From the NCBI GenBank assembly GCA_964511405.1, contig CAZEFK010000278.1, forward strand, positions 1 to 7,897: a DNA stretch of 7,897 nt, given 5' to 3'. Made by a program: the position numbers and the translations under genes. The stretch is from CAZEFK01 sp964511405. Lineage in GTDB: Bacteria > Pseudomonadota > Alphaproteobacteria > Elsterales > Elsteraceae. Positions 1-5,577 of the stretch are shown one piece after another (position 1 is the stretch's first letter; the number at the start of each line of letters is the position of its first letter). The notes under the pieces are model-generated. The model did no database searches. It was not told where the DNA came from and saw only the letters and a program-made list of their open reading frames with translations.

Positions 1-91
1 CCCCCCCCCCCCCCCCCCCCCCCCCCCTGGGGAGGTGGGCGGGTGGAGGGGCACCCACGCCGATTCCGTCTGATGTATCCCGCCGGCCGCC

Positions 92-125
92 AATAGAAAA
101 AGGGGCCGCCCTTGCGGACGGCCCC
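92..125 (-). terminator. Rho-independent terminator of the porin gene
   Basis: Read on the minus strand, a GC-rich hairpin is followed at once by a T-rich tail. The outer arms 102-108 and 119-125 pair over seven G/C pairs. There is one mismatch, then two more G-C pairs close a four-base loop at 112-115. The tail read from 101 down to 92 is TTTTTCTATT. It lies 27 bases past the porin stop codon, the expected place for an intrinsic terminator of a strongly expressed outer-membrane gene. This is the only convincing intrinsic terminator in the window. Confidence 0.85.
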
Positions 126-151
126 CGGCAGGATGCAGGTGTCCCGTTCGG

Positions 152-1393
152 TTAGAACAGGATCTGCGAGCCCAGCACGATCGCGGTCGGGCTGTTGTTC
201 GGGAAGCCCGCCGACACCTGGTCGGTCTTCAGGGTGTCGAACTCGACCCAGCCGAACAGCATCAGGCCCTTGGCCAGGATGTAGTGGCCGCCGACGCCGA
301 TCTGGCGCCAACTGTCCGAACCCGGCTTGGTCGGGTCGCCGCTGCTGCCAGCCGCCGAGTACCAGGCGCCGACCGTGTACGGGCCGACGGTGTAGTCGAG
401 GTTGACCGTGCCGCCCCACTGGTCGTCAGCCTTGTAGCTGGCGTCGGTGATGGCGCGCTTGGTGTACTGCGAGTCGAACGAGTCGTTGAACAGCACCTGG
501 AAGCCGAAGCCGCCATAGGTGAAGTGCCAGGCGGTCGACAGCTCGTGGATCGTGTTGTAGGTCCGGCCGTTCACGGTGTTCTTCGGGGTGGCATAGTCGC
601 CGCCGACGCTGATGTCGACGCCCACCGGGCCGAAGGTGTCCTTGTACTCGAGCACGGCTTCCATGTAGTCGTGGTAGCCGCTGAGCCCAAGATGGCCGGC
701 GTCGGCGCCGGTGCCCAGATCGCCAGCGGCGAACTTCGTCGTCCGGGTGATGCCGCCGCGGCCGTTTTCGCCATCGGCGTTCGGGGTGTAGCCGAGGTCG
801 AGTTGGAAGCCCGAGATCACCGGCGACCGGTACAGGATCCGGTTGGCGCCGAAGTTGGCGCCTGCAGCGTGCGAGGTCAGCACGTCCAGGCTGCCCGGCG
901 AGCTGTTCAGCATGCTGTCGATGACCAGATCGCCGTTCTGGCCGGCGCCTTCACCGGTGCAGGGGCCGAACATGAAGCCACCGCCGCACGAGCCGCCCAG
1001 CACGTCGTCGACCACGCCGTTGCGCTGGCCGAACTCGATACGGCCGAAGCTGCCCTGGACGTAGCCAAAGTTGCGGTTCAGCGACACGGTCTTGGCGGCG
1101 CCGTTGGTGCCGAGGTCGATACGGTCGAAGACGCCGTACATCAGGCCGTTGTCGGCCTTGGCGTCGGCCAGGATCGAGATACGGTTCTGGGTCCGGAATT
1201 CGGCCGTCCGGCGCGACGGGTACACGCCACCCTGCTTCTCGTTGATGTTCTCGAACGAGTTGGTGGTGAAGCCGCGCAGGGTCACCTGGAACGGTGCCGC
1301 GCTGACAACAGGATTCGGGGCCTGCGCCATCGCGCCGGAGGACATCACGGCGGCGCCGACGAGCATCGTCGTCCCAAGGAGAAGCTTCTTCAT
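152..1393 (-). CDS. Outer-membrane porin (alphaproteobacterial Gram-negative porin family)
   Basis: This 413-residue protein is predicted to form a beta-barrel channel in the outer membrane for passive diffusion of small solutes. It begins with a typical Sec signal peptide: a Lys-Lys start, a hydrophobic core, and an AMA-Q site that predicts cleavage after residue 23. The mature part alternates polar and hydrophobic residues and is rich in Gly, Tyr, Asp and Asn. The segment at about 104-125 (SLNRNFGYVQGSFGRIEFGQ) is typical of the Gram-negative porin family (PF13609-like). The chain ends in Ile-Leu-Phe, the C-terminal aromatic that the BAM machinery recognises. The ATG at 1393 is preceded by GAGGG (1398-1402) four bases upstream, and an intrinsic terminator follows the stop. 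The gene looks monocistronic. Codon choice is strongly biased to preferred codons, consistent with high expression. Two cysteines (136 and 145) in a Gly-rich loop are unusual for a porin. Substrate specificity cannot be read from the sequence. Confidence 0.93.
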   Translation of the reverse strand: MKKLLLGTTMLVGAAVMSSGAMAQAPNPVVSAAPFQVTLRGFTTNSFENINEKQGGVYPSRRTAEFRTQNRISILADAKADNGLMYGVFDRIDLGTNGAAKTVSLNRNFGYVQGSFGRIEFGQRNGVVDDVLGGSCGGGFMFGPCTGEGAGQNGDLVIDSMLNSSPGSLDVLTSHAAGANFGANRILYRSPVISGFQLDLGYTPNADGENGRGGITRTTKFAAGDLGTGADAGHLGLSGYHDYMEAVLEYKDTFGPVGVDISVGGDYATPKNTVNGRTYNTIHELSTAWHFTYGGFGFQVLFNDSFDSQYTKRAITDASYKADDQWGGTVNLDYTVGPYTVGAWYSAAGSSGDPTKPGSDSWRQIGVGGHYILAKGLMLFGWVEFDTLKTDQVSAGFPNNSPTAIVLGSQILF

Positions 1394-1397
1394 TGAT

Positions 1398-1402
1398 CCC
1401 TC
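1398..1402 (-). promoter_or_regulatory. Shine-Dalgarno of the porin gene
   Basis: On the minus strand GAGGG stands four bases before the ATG at 1393. It fixes the start that gives an intact signal peptide. Confidence 0.75.
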
Positions 1403-1491
1403 ATAGATCGATTGAACCCGCGATACCCCCTAGACACCGGCTTGCCGCCGAAGCAAACCCAGCCCGCTGAACTCGGGGATCAGGCGACAGT

Positions 1492-1518
1492 AAAATACCA
1501 GACGTTTCCCGCATGCAA
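1492..1518 (-). promoter_or_regulatory. Possible sigma70-type promoter for the porin gene
   Basis: In the 265-bp divergent spacer (1394-1658), the minus strand holds a TTGCAT box (1513-1518) and a TATTTT box (1492-1497) separated by 15 bases. It sits in the only AT-richer patch of the spacer. It would give a leader of roughly 95 bases. The spacer is shorter than ideal and nothing else supports the call. I found no persuasive promoter for the plus-strand gene in the rest of this spacer. Confidence 0.25.
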
Positions 1519-1658
1519 GCCACCGAACCCCGAAACCGCGTCGTTTCGACGACACTGTTGCATGGCTGCCACGGCTTGGATGGGTTGTGTGACGGGCGTC
1601 CGAGTCAGGGCAAACCAATGTGTTAGCCTTGGGACTTGAGGCAATCTGCGAGGTCGAC

Positions 1659-2351
1659 ATGGACGGTTCCGCAACCCTGGCCGACCGCCTGCAAGCGGTG
1701 CGGACGGAGATCGCCGCCGCCGCCCTGGCGGCTGGGCGGGCACCCCAGGCGGTCACGCTGATGGCGGTGTCCAAGACCCAGCCGGCGGAGCGGCTGGCCG
1801 AGGCGATCGCCGCCGGGCAGCGCTGCTTCGGCGAGAACCGGGTGCAGGAGGCGGCCGGCAAATGGCCCGACCTGCGCGCGCGCCATCCCGACCTGGACCT
1901 GCAGCTGATCGGCCCGCTGCAGACCAACAAGGTGCGGGCCGCGGTCGCGCTGTTCGACGCCATCCAGACCGTCGACCGCGACAGCCTGGCCGAGGCGCTG
2001 GCCCATGAGATGGCGCGTCAGGGGCGCCGCCTGTCCTGCTATGTCCAGGTCAACACCGGCGAGGAGGCGAGCAAAGCAGGCGTCGCGCCGCTGGACGCCG
2101 ACGCCTTCATCGAGCGCTGCCGGCGCGATCATGGCCTGCCGGTGGTGGGGCTGATGTGCATTCCGCCGGTCGACGAGGACCCGGCACCGCATTTCGCGCT
2201 GCTGGCCGAGATCGCCAGGCGCCACGGCCTGGCGGGCCTGAGCATGGGCATGAGCGGCGACTACGCCCTGGCGGTCCGCTTCGGCGCGACCCTGGTCCGG
2301 GTCGGCACCGCCCTGTTCGGCGCGCGGGCGGCCGCTACGACGTCTGGTTGA
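1659..2351 (+). CDS. yggS: YggS/PROSC family pyridoxal 5'-phosphate-binding protein
   Basis: This 230-residue protein belongs to the PLPBP (YggS/PROSC) family: cytosolic, single-domain TIM-barrel proteins related to the alanine racemase N-terminal domain. They carry PLP on a lysine and are implicated in B6 and amino-acid/keto-acid homeostasis, with no confirmed catalytic activity. Family blocks appear in order: AVSKT with the PLP lysine at 39, FGENRVQE (57-64), LIGPLQTNK (83-91), VNTGEEASKAG (131-141), LMCIPP (165-170), and LSMGMSGDYALAVRFGAT (194-211), which includes the phosphate-binding region. Length is normal for the family. I chose the ATG at 1659 because GAGG (1650-1653) lies five bases upstream and the family starts near here. 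A GTG at 1620 would add 13 residues without a good ribosome site. The last 17 bases overlap the convergent gene. In many proteobacteria the gene sits next to proC or yggT, and neither is seen here. Confidence 0.95.
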   Translation: MDGSATLADRLQAVRTEIAAAALAAGRAPQAVTLMAVSKTQPAERLAEAIAAGQRCFGENRVQEAAGKWPDLRARHPDLDLQLIGPLQTNKVRAAVALFDAIQTVDRDSLAEALAHEMARQGRRLSCYVQVNTGEEASKAGVAPLDADAFIERCRRDHGLPVVGLMCIPPVDEDPAPHFALLAEIARRHGLAGLSMGMSGDYALAVRFGATLVRVGTALFGARAAATTSG

Positions 2352-3462
2352 CCGAAGGCGCTGCGCCTTTGCGGCCCTTGACCAGCTGGTCGTACTTGTC
2401 GAGGGCGCGCTGCATGGCGTCGGAGACGCCGCCGCCGGCCAGGTTGGCGGCCTCGGCCGCCGCCGATGGCGGCACGGTCGTGTTGCCGTCGGGCGACAGG
2501 ATGGTCGGCGGCTGGTTCAGCGCGTCGGTTCCGCGCGCCCGGGCCTCCCCGGCCAGCGCCGGCGGGTTGGGCTGGCTGAAGGTGGGGCCGGTCGCCACCG
2601 GCATCCGCGGCTTGACGTTGTTCAGCCGCGGCGGCATCGCGAAGAAGCCGTTGGCATCGGGCCCCTTGCCCGGAACAGCGGCAGCCTGGGCAACCACGGC
2701 CGGCGCTGCCGCCGCCTGCGCTGCCGCCACGGGCGCCGCGGTGGCGGTGGCCGTGGCGGCTGATGCAGCCGGGGCCGGCAGCGGGCTGATCTGGATCGGG
2801 CCGCCGCTCGCGCGCCAGGGAATCCCGCCGGTCCCGCCGGGCAGGGTCTGGGCCGAGGTCAACGCCGCCAGGTTGGCCGGCACGATGGAGCCGGCGCCCG
2901 GCAGGCCAGCGCGCGTGACCAGCCCGGTCGCCGGGGGCGCGCCGGCGGCCGACAGGGCCGCCGCGGCGCTGGTGGGTGCAGCACTCGCCCCGGGGATGGC
3001 CGGCGGGGCTGCGGCCGTAGAGGATGGCGCGGCGGCGAGGACCGTGCCGGATTGGGTGCCGGGATCGGTCCAGCCCGGCTTCGCCGGCGCGCCGGTGACC
3101 ATGGCGACCAGGTTGCCGCCGATGTCGCGGCCGGTCGACGCCTCGACCTCGTTGTCGAGGAGGCTGGCCACGAAGCCGATCGGACCGCCATAGAGCAGGC
3201 CGCCGGCGATGCGCGCGGCCGGCTTGATGGTGTCGCCGGTGACCGCCCGGTAGATGGTGCCGATGATCGGGAGCTGCTGCAGCGGGTTGATGATGTCCAG
3301 GAAGTCCCCGAACGTCATCCCGTCCTTGCCGAACATGGCGCTGGAGTCGGGCGTGTTGACCCGTCCCACCAGGCGCATGGATTTGCCGTCTTCGTTGACC
3401 GGGAAGTCCGTGTTGGCGCCAATGGTCACTATGAAGGGCCCGGGCTTAAAGGGAATGGACAC
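2335..3462 (-). CDS. Uncharacterised protein: structured N-terminus, long Ala/Pro-rich linker, short C-terminal motif
   Basis: I do not recognise a named function. The 375-residue protein has three parts. Residues 1-125 are of normal complexity, with a likely beta-rich start and two hydrophobic, Gly-containing stretches: 57-72, around NPLQQLPIIGTIYRAV, and 84-102, around AGGLLYGGPIGFVASLL. Residues 126-265 are Ala/Pro/Thr/Gly-rich and probably disordered, with an almost pure Ala/Val/Pro/Gln block at 228-265. After further Pro-rich sequence, a charged amphipathic helix, SDAMQRALDKYDQLVKGRK (347-365), closes the chain. There is no signal peptide. The hydrophobic stretches could touch a membrane or form a helical hairpin. 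The start is taken as GTG at 3462, because an in-frame stop lies 39 bases upstream. Its ribosome site is weak, and GTG at 3429 (residue 12) is an alternative. GC-rich third positions on this strand support coding. Divergent placement beside a winged-helix regulator suggests local control. The last 17 bases overlap the convergent yggS-like gene. Confidence 0.82.
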   Translation of the reverse strand: MSIPFKPGPFIVTIGANTDFPVNEDGKSMRLVGRVNTPDSSAMFGKDGMTFGDFLDIINPLQQLPIIGTIYRAVTGDTIKPAARIAGGLLYGGPIGFVASLLDNEVEASTGRDIGGNLVAMVTGAPAKPGWTDPGTQSGTVLAAAPSSTAAAPPAIPGASAAPTSAAAALSAAGAPPATGLVTRAGLPGAGSIVPANLAALTSAQTLPGGTGGIPWRASGGPIQISPLPAPAASAATATATAAPVAAAQAAAAPAVVAQAAAVPGKGPDANGFFAMPPRLNNVKPRMPVATGPTFSQPNPPALAGEARARGTDALNQPPTILSPDGNTTVPPSAAAEAANLAGGGVSDAMQRALDKYDQLVKGRKGAAPSVNQTS

Positions 3463-3468
3463 GCGCTC

Positions 3469-3498
3469 GCCGTACCGGGATGCAACTGCCGTACCAGG
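3469..3498. repeat. Pair of direct repeats, possible operator
   Basis: GCCGTACCGGG (3469-3479) and GCCGTACCAGG (3488-3498) match at 10 of 11 positions and start 19 bases apart, close to two helical turns. They lie directly upstream of the GTG at 3462 in the divergent spacer leading to the winged-helix regulator. OmpR/PhoB-type domains usually bind tandem direct repeats, so this is a candidate site for that regulator. That role is inference from position and geometry only. Confidence 0.35.
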
Positions 3499-3515
3499 TC
3501 AATATCGGGCATGTC

Positions 3516-3525
3516 GCCCCGGGGC
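3516..3525. repeat. Perfect 10-bp palindrome
   Basis: GCCCCGGGGC lies in the middle of the divergent spacer between the minus-strand gene starting at 3462 and the regulator starting at 3568. In such a GC-rich genome it may be chance. No function is assigned. Confidence 0.2.
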
Positions 3526-3530
3526 CTGCC

Positions 3531-3570
3531 ACTATGGCTGGATCCCCGCTGTCGCAGGGAGGGCGGCATG
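3531..3570 (+). repeat. Degenerate REP-like hairpin carrying the regulator's ribosome site
   Basis: The string CTGGATCCCCGC followed by a short loop and GCAGGGA resembles a decayed copy of the interspersed hairpin repeat common in alphaproteobacterial genomes (CTGGATCCCCGC, loop, GCGGGGATGAC type). Arms 3543-3549 and 3554-3560 pair with one C-A mismatch and a four-base loop. The right arm runs into GGAGGG (3558-3563), which stands five bases before an ATG at 3568. The family resemblance is from memory and was not searched. Confidence 0.4.
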
Positions 3571-4230
3571 GGCGATCGCCGCGCGGCAGTTCTTGCCCAG
3601 CGACGTCGGCGGAATCTTCCAGGCATGACCGGTGTCGTGGTGCTGGCGCGCGAGGCGCAGCTCGGCCAGTGGCTGGTCGACCATCTGACCGCCGCCCTCG
3701 GCGCCGCGGCGGTGCTGGCCAAGCGGGTGCCGGATGATGCTGCCGTCGCCGTGGTGGTCGTGGACGGCGACGAGGCCCTGACGGCGGCCAACCATGCCGA
3801 CGCCGCCGGGGTCGCAGTGGTCGCGCTGGCGGCGCCGGCCCAGGCGACCGGCCGGCTGCGGGCGTTGCCGCTGCCGGTGCGGCCGGACGCGCTGGTCGAT
3901 GCCGTGCGCCGCGCCCAGGCGCGGGTCCCCGACGGACCCGCGGTCGGTCCGTTCTCCTTCGACCGCAGCGGCCGGCGGCTGGTCGACGGCGCGACCGGCG
4001 AAGTCGTGCGGCTGACCGAGATCGAGGCCCGCGTGCTGGGCTGCCTGATGTCGGCCGGCGACCAGGCGGTCAGCCGCGACGCCCTGCTCGTGGATGTCTG
4101 GGGCTACGGCCCCGGGGTCACGACCAACACGGTGGCCACGCACATGTACCGGCTGCGCCGCAAGCTGGAACGCCCGGGCTACGACAATCCGCTGTTCAGC
4201 GGGCCGGAGGGGTACCGGTTGAGCCGGTGA
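3568..4230 (+). CDS. Winged-helix (OmpR/PhoB-type) transcriptional regulator with degenerate receiver domain
   Basis: The protein is 220 residues if it starts at ATG 3568. Residues 127-220 form a clear OmpR/PhoB-type winged helix: the TEIEARVLGCL helix (150-160), then VSRDALLVDVWGY (168-180), the recognition-helix region TTNTVATHMYRLRRKLE (185-201), and the usual closing wing ending in GYRLSR. Residues 22-117 have the length and alternating pattern of a receiver domain. However, the acidic pair after the first strand is replaced (VVVLARE) and the conserved lysine position reads LPLPVRP. Only Asp66 in VVVVDGD could match the phosphorylation site. It is therefore probably a phosphorylation-independent or poorly phosphorylated regulator. 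No sensor kinase is adjacent. The start at 3568 has GGAGGG five bases upstream but adds an Arg-rich 19-residue leader. ATG 3625 (201 residues) begins exactly at the first strand but has no ribosome site. It likely acts on its own divergent spacer. The 3' end overlaps the next gene by 35 bp. Confidence 0.88.
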   Translation: MGDRRAAVLAQRRRRNLPGMTGVVVLAREAQLGQWLVDHLTAALGAAAVLAKRVPDDAAVAVVVVDGDEALTAANHADAAGVAVVALAAPAQATGRLRALPLPVRPDALVDAVRRAQARVPDGPAVGPFSFDRSGRRLVDGATGEVVRLTEIEARVLGCLMSAGDQAVSRDALLVDVWGYGPGVTTNTVATHMYRLRRKLERPGYDNPLFSGPEGYRLSR

Positions 4231-4534
4231 CGCCGGCCGGCGGCGTGTCGGGCGCGGCGTCCGGGCCGAGCTCGGCATCCAGGCGCGGCACGTCGAGGAT
4301 GACATGGCGGCCGGAGAAGAAGCGCGGCAGCGCCTTGGGCGGTGTCAGCAGCGACTGGCCCAAGGGCACGGTCGTGCGCAACTCGGTCGGCGGCTCGGCC
4401 GCCTGGTCCAAGGGCGGCAGCACCACATGCGGCGGCGGCGACTGGCCATGGCCTGTCGCGGCGGCCAGCAGGACCGCTACCGTCGCCCCGGCCGCCAGGC
4501 CCGTCCGCAATCCCAGAGACCGCCATTTCATCAT
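4196..4534 (-). CDS. Small exported Pro-rich protein of unknown function
   Basis: The protein is 112 residues and I do not recognise it. It starts MMKWRS, then has a hydrophobic stretch at about 11-27 and a small-residue region ending near GHG-Q (30/31). This reads as a signal peptide, or possibly a single N-terminal membrane anchor. The mature part is Pro-rich, with PPPHVVLPPLDQ (33-44), a central VPLGQSLLTPPKALPRFFSGRH segment (56-77), and VILDVPRLDAELG (78-90). The tail is Pro/Thr/Gly. No cysteine, lipobox or metal motif is present. Codon third positions are strongly G/C, supporting a real gene. The ribosome site is weak, and the second ATG, one codon later, is equally possible. It lies 61 bases downstream of the ferritin-like gene on the same strand, so co-transcription is plausible. 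Its last 35 bases overlap the convergent regulator gene. Confidence 0.68.
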   Translation of the reverse strand: MMKWRSLGLRTGLAAGATVAVLLAAATGHGQSPPPHVVLPPLDQAAEPPTELRTTVPLGQSLLTPPKALPRFFSGRHVILDVPRLDAELGPDAAPDTPPAGVTGSTGTPPAR

Positions 4535-4595
4535 GCGCAGAGTCGAGCAGGGCGCCCGGCCGCTGTCAACTGGCCGAAATCCCTGTGCCGACCAG

Positions 4596-5411
4596 CTACG
4601 CCGCCGCCCGCTCCAGCCGGCGGGTGCGGGCGTCGAGCAGGCGCCAGGCCAGGCGCGAGGCCACGCGCTTCAGCCGGCCCTGGGGGTCGAGGCCGACGGC
4701 CTTGAAGATCATCCCCATGCCGCGGTCGACATGGTGCTCGCGGTAAAAGGCGTAGGCGCGGCGCGCATAGGCCCGATTGTAGCGGCGGCGGTCATAGCGC
4801 GGCTCGTCGCCGTTGGCGGCGTAGTAGGCGAAGGCCAGCTCGTCGTCCTCGCTTTCGGAGATGCGCCCGGCCGCCACCCTGAACCGCTGCCAGCGGCCCA
4901 GATTCTCCTGGTCCAGGTAGCGCTTGAGATGGACATAGAACAGCTTGTAATGGCGCAGCTCGTCGGCGGCGATCTGCCGGCAGATCTCGCGCAGCACCGG
5001 CTCCTCGGTGCCGTCCTTGATGGCCGTGTACCACGAGCTGGTCCCGGTCTCGACGATGCAGCGCGCCACCAGCTCGCCGGCCCGGCTGCCGCGCACGCTC
5101 TCGGTGGCGGTGAGCGGCAGCTGGTAGCCGGCGCGGAAGCGCTCGAACGCCATGTCGAAGTCGAAGCTCGGGTCGGCCATCTCCGCCCACCGGCGCAGGG
5201 CCCGCCCATGCTGGACCTCCTCGTGCGCCCATTGCCGGGCGGCGTCCTGAAACACCGGATCGTCGGCGAACACGCTGCACAGATATGTCGCGTAGTCGTC
5301 GCCGTTATGTTCGACCAGGCTGGCAGCCTTCACCACCTTGATCGTGTCGGGGTCTACTGCGCTCCGATCGAACTGGTCCCAGGGAATGTCGTCGAGCGTC
5401 CAGGCCTTCAT
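4596..5411 (-). CDS. Ferritin-like di-iron protein
   Basis: This 271-residue soluble helical protein has a full set of ligands for a carboxylate-bridged di-iron centre. They are Glu34 (in SLVEHNGDDY), Glu65 with His68 (HEEVQHG), Glu121 (CIVETGTSS), and Glu151 with His154 (AADELRHYK). The order E, ExxH, E, ExxH is that of the ferritin-like superfamily, including acyl-ACP desaturases, rubrerythrins and related oxygenases. The arrangement within about 120 residues favours a single four-helix bundle that could activate O2 or handle iron. The C-terminal 80 residues are rich in Arg and Tyr with no further motif. No rubredoxin cysteines are present, so it is not a classical rubrerythrin. No partner reductase or acyl carrier protein is adjacent, so the substrate is unknown. 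The ATG at 5411 is preceded only by a weak GGTG. A two-arm inverted-repeat region lies upstream. It may be co-transcribed with the small exported-protein gene. Confidence 0.85.
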   Translation of the reverse strand: MKAWTLDDIPWDQFDRSAVDPDTIKVVKAASLVEHNGDDYATYLCSVFADDPVFQDAARQWAHEEVQHGRALRRWAEMADPSFDFDMAFERFRAGYQLPLTATESVRGSRAGELVARCIVETGTSSWYTAIKDGTEEPVLREICRQIAADELRHYKLFYVHLKRYLDQENLGRWQRFRVAAGRISESEDDELAFAYYAANGDEPRYDRRRYNRAYARRAYAFYREHHVDRGMGMIFKAVGLDPQGRLKRVASRLAWRLLDARTRRLERAAA

Positions 5412-5435
5412 GGTAGCACCCGGTCAAAATCACAC

Positions 5436-5454
5436 GCCCAATATGCGGTTGGGC
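5436..5454. repeat. Inverted repeat in the divergent control region (copy nearer the di-iron gene)
   Basis: GCCCAA (5436-5441) and TTGGGC (5449-5454) are perfect 6-bp arms around a 7-base spacer. It lies 25 bases upstream of the ferritin-like start codon and could be an operator or an RNA hairpin in its leader. The second repeat nearby has identical geometry but different sequence. Confidence 0.4.
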
Positions 5455-5467
5455 AGATGGATTGCAA
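5440..5467 (-). promoter_or_regulatory. Possible promoter of the ferritin-like gene
   Basis: On the minus strand TTGCAA (5462-5467) and CATATT (5440-5445) are separated by 16 bases, in the AT-richest part of the 166-bp divergent region. The inverted repeats cover both boxes, which would suit repression. Matches to consensus are only moderate. For the opposite direction, CTTGAC (5480-5485) fits an alphaproteobacterial -35 box, but I see no good -10 after it. Confidence 0.3.
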
Positions 5468-5478
5468 GCCGCGCAATC
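5460..5478. repeat. Inverted repeat in the divergent control region (copy nearer xthA)
   Basis: GATTGC (5460-5465) and GCAATC (5473-5478) are perfect 6-bp arms around a 7-base spacer. The centre is 24 bases from that of the preceding inverted repeat. The sequence ATTGCAAGC here recurs with one change as ATCGCAAGC at 5487-5495. A dimeric regulator site is possible. Confidence 0.4.
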
Positions 5479-5577
5479 ACTTGACGAATCGCAAGCTTAC
5501 CCTGGTCTTGTGCCGGCCCGTCGGCTGGGGTAGCCAATTTCCCCCGCTCCGTGCCCCGCTCCCTGGACGCCGCCGCC

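Noticed and set aside
284..1396. Long plus-strand open frame of 370 codons opposite the porin
   Set aside because: It lies wholly over the well-supported porin gene. Its translation is Val/Ala/Glu/Arg-rich with no domain, as expected from the antisense of a GC-rich gene.
1620..1658. GTG at 1620 as an earlier start for the YggS-like protein
   Set aside because: It has no ribosome site, adds residues outside the family start, and ATG 1659 has GAGG at good spacing.
2690..2785. GCC/GGC-rich near-repeats in the 2700s
   Set aside because: They encode the Ala-rich linker of the minus-strand protein. Repetition follows from the codons, and no regular repeat unit is seen.
2156..3193. Plus-strand open frame of 345 codons
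   Set aside because: It overlaps the end of the yggS-like gene in another frame and runs antisense to the unknown protein. The Ala/Gly/Pro composition mirrors the antisense low-complexity block.
3052..3567. Plus-strand extension of the regulator frame far upstream
   Set aside because: The in-frame extension is antisense to the unknown protein and contains no domain. A ribosome site at 3558-3563 supports a start at 3568.
4556..4576. GGCC-flanked short stem between the di-iron gene and the small exported-protein gene
   Set aside because: A four-base self-complementary arm with a long loop and no T tract is not enough for a terminator in this GC-rich DNA.
5551..5577. GTG at 5551 as an earlier start for xthA
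   Set aside because: It adds nine residues before the conserved MPLTVTSWNVN start and has no ribosome site.
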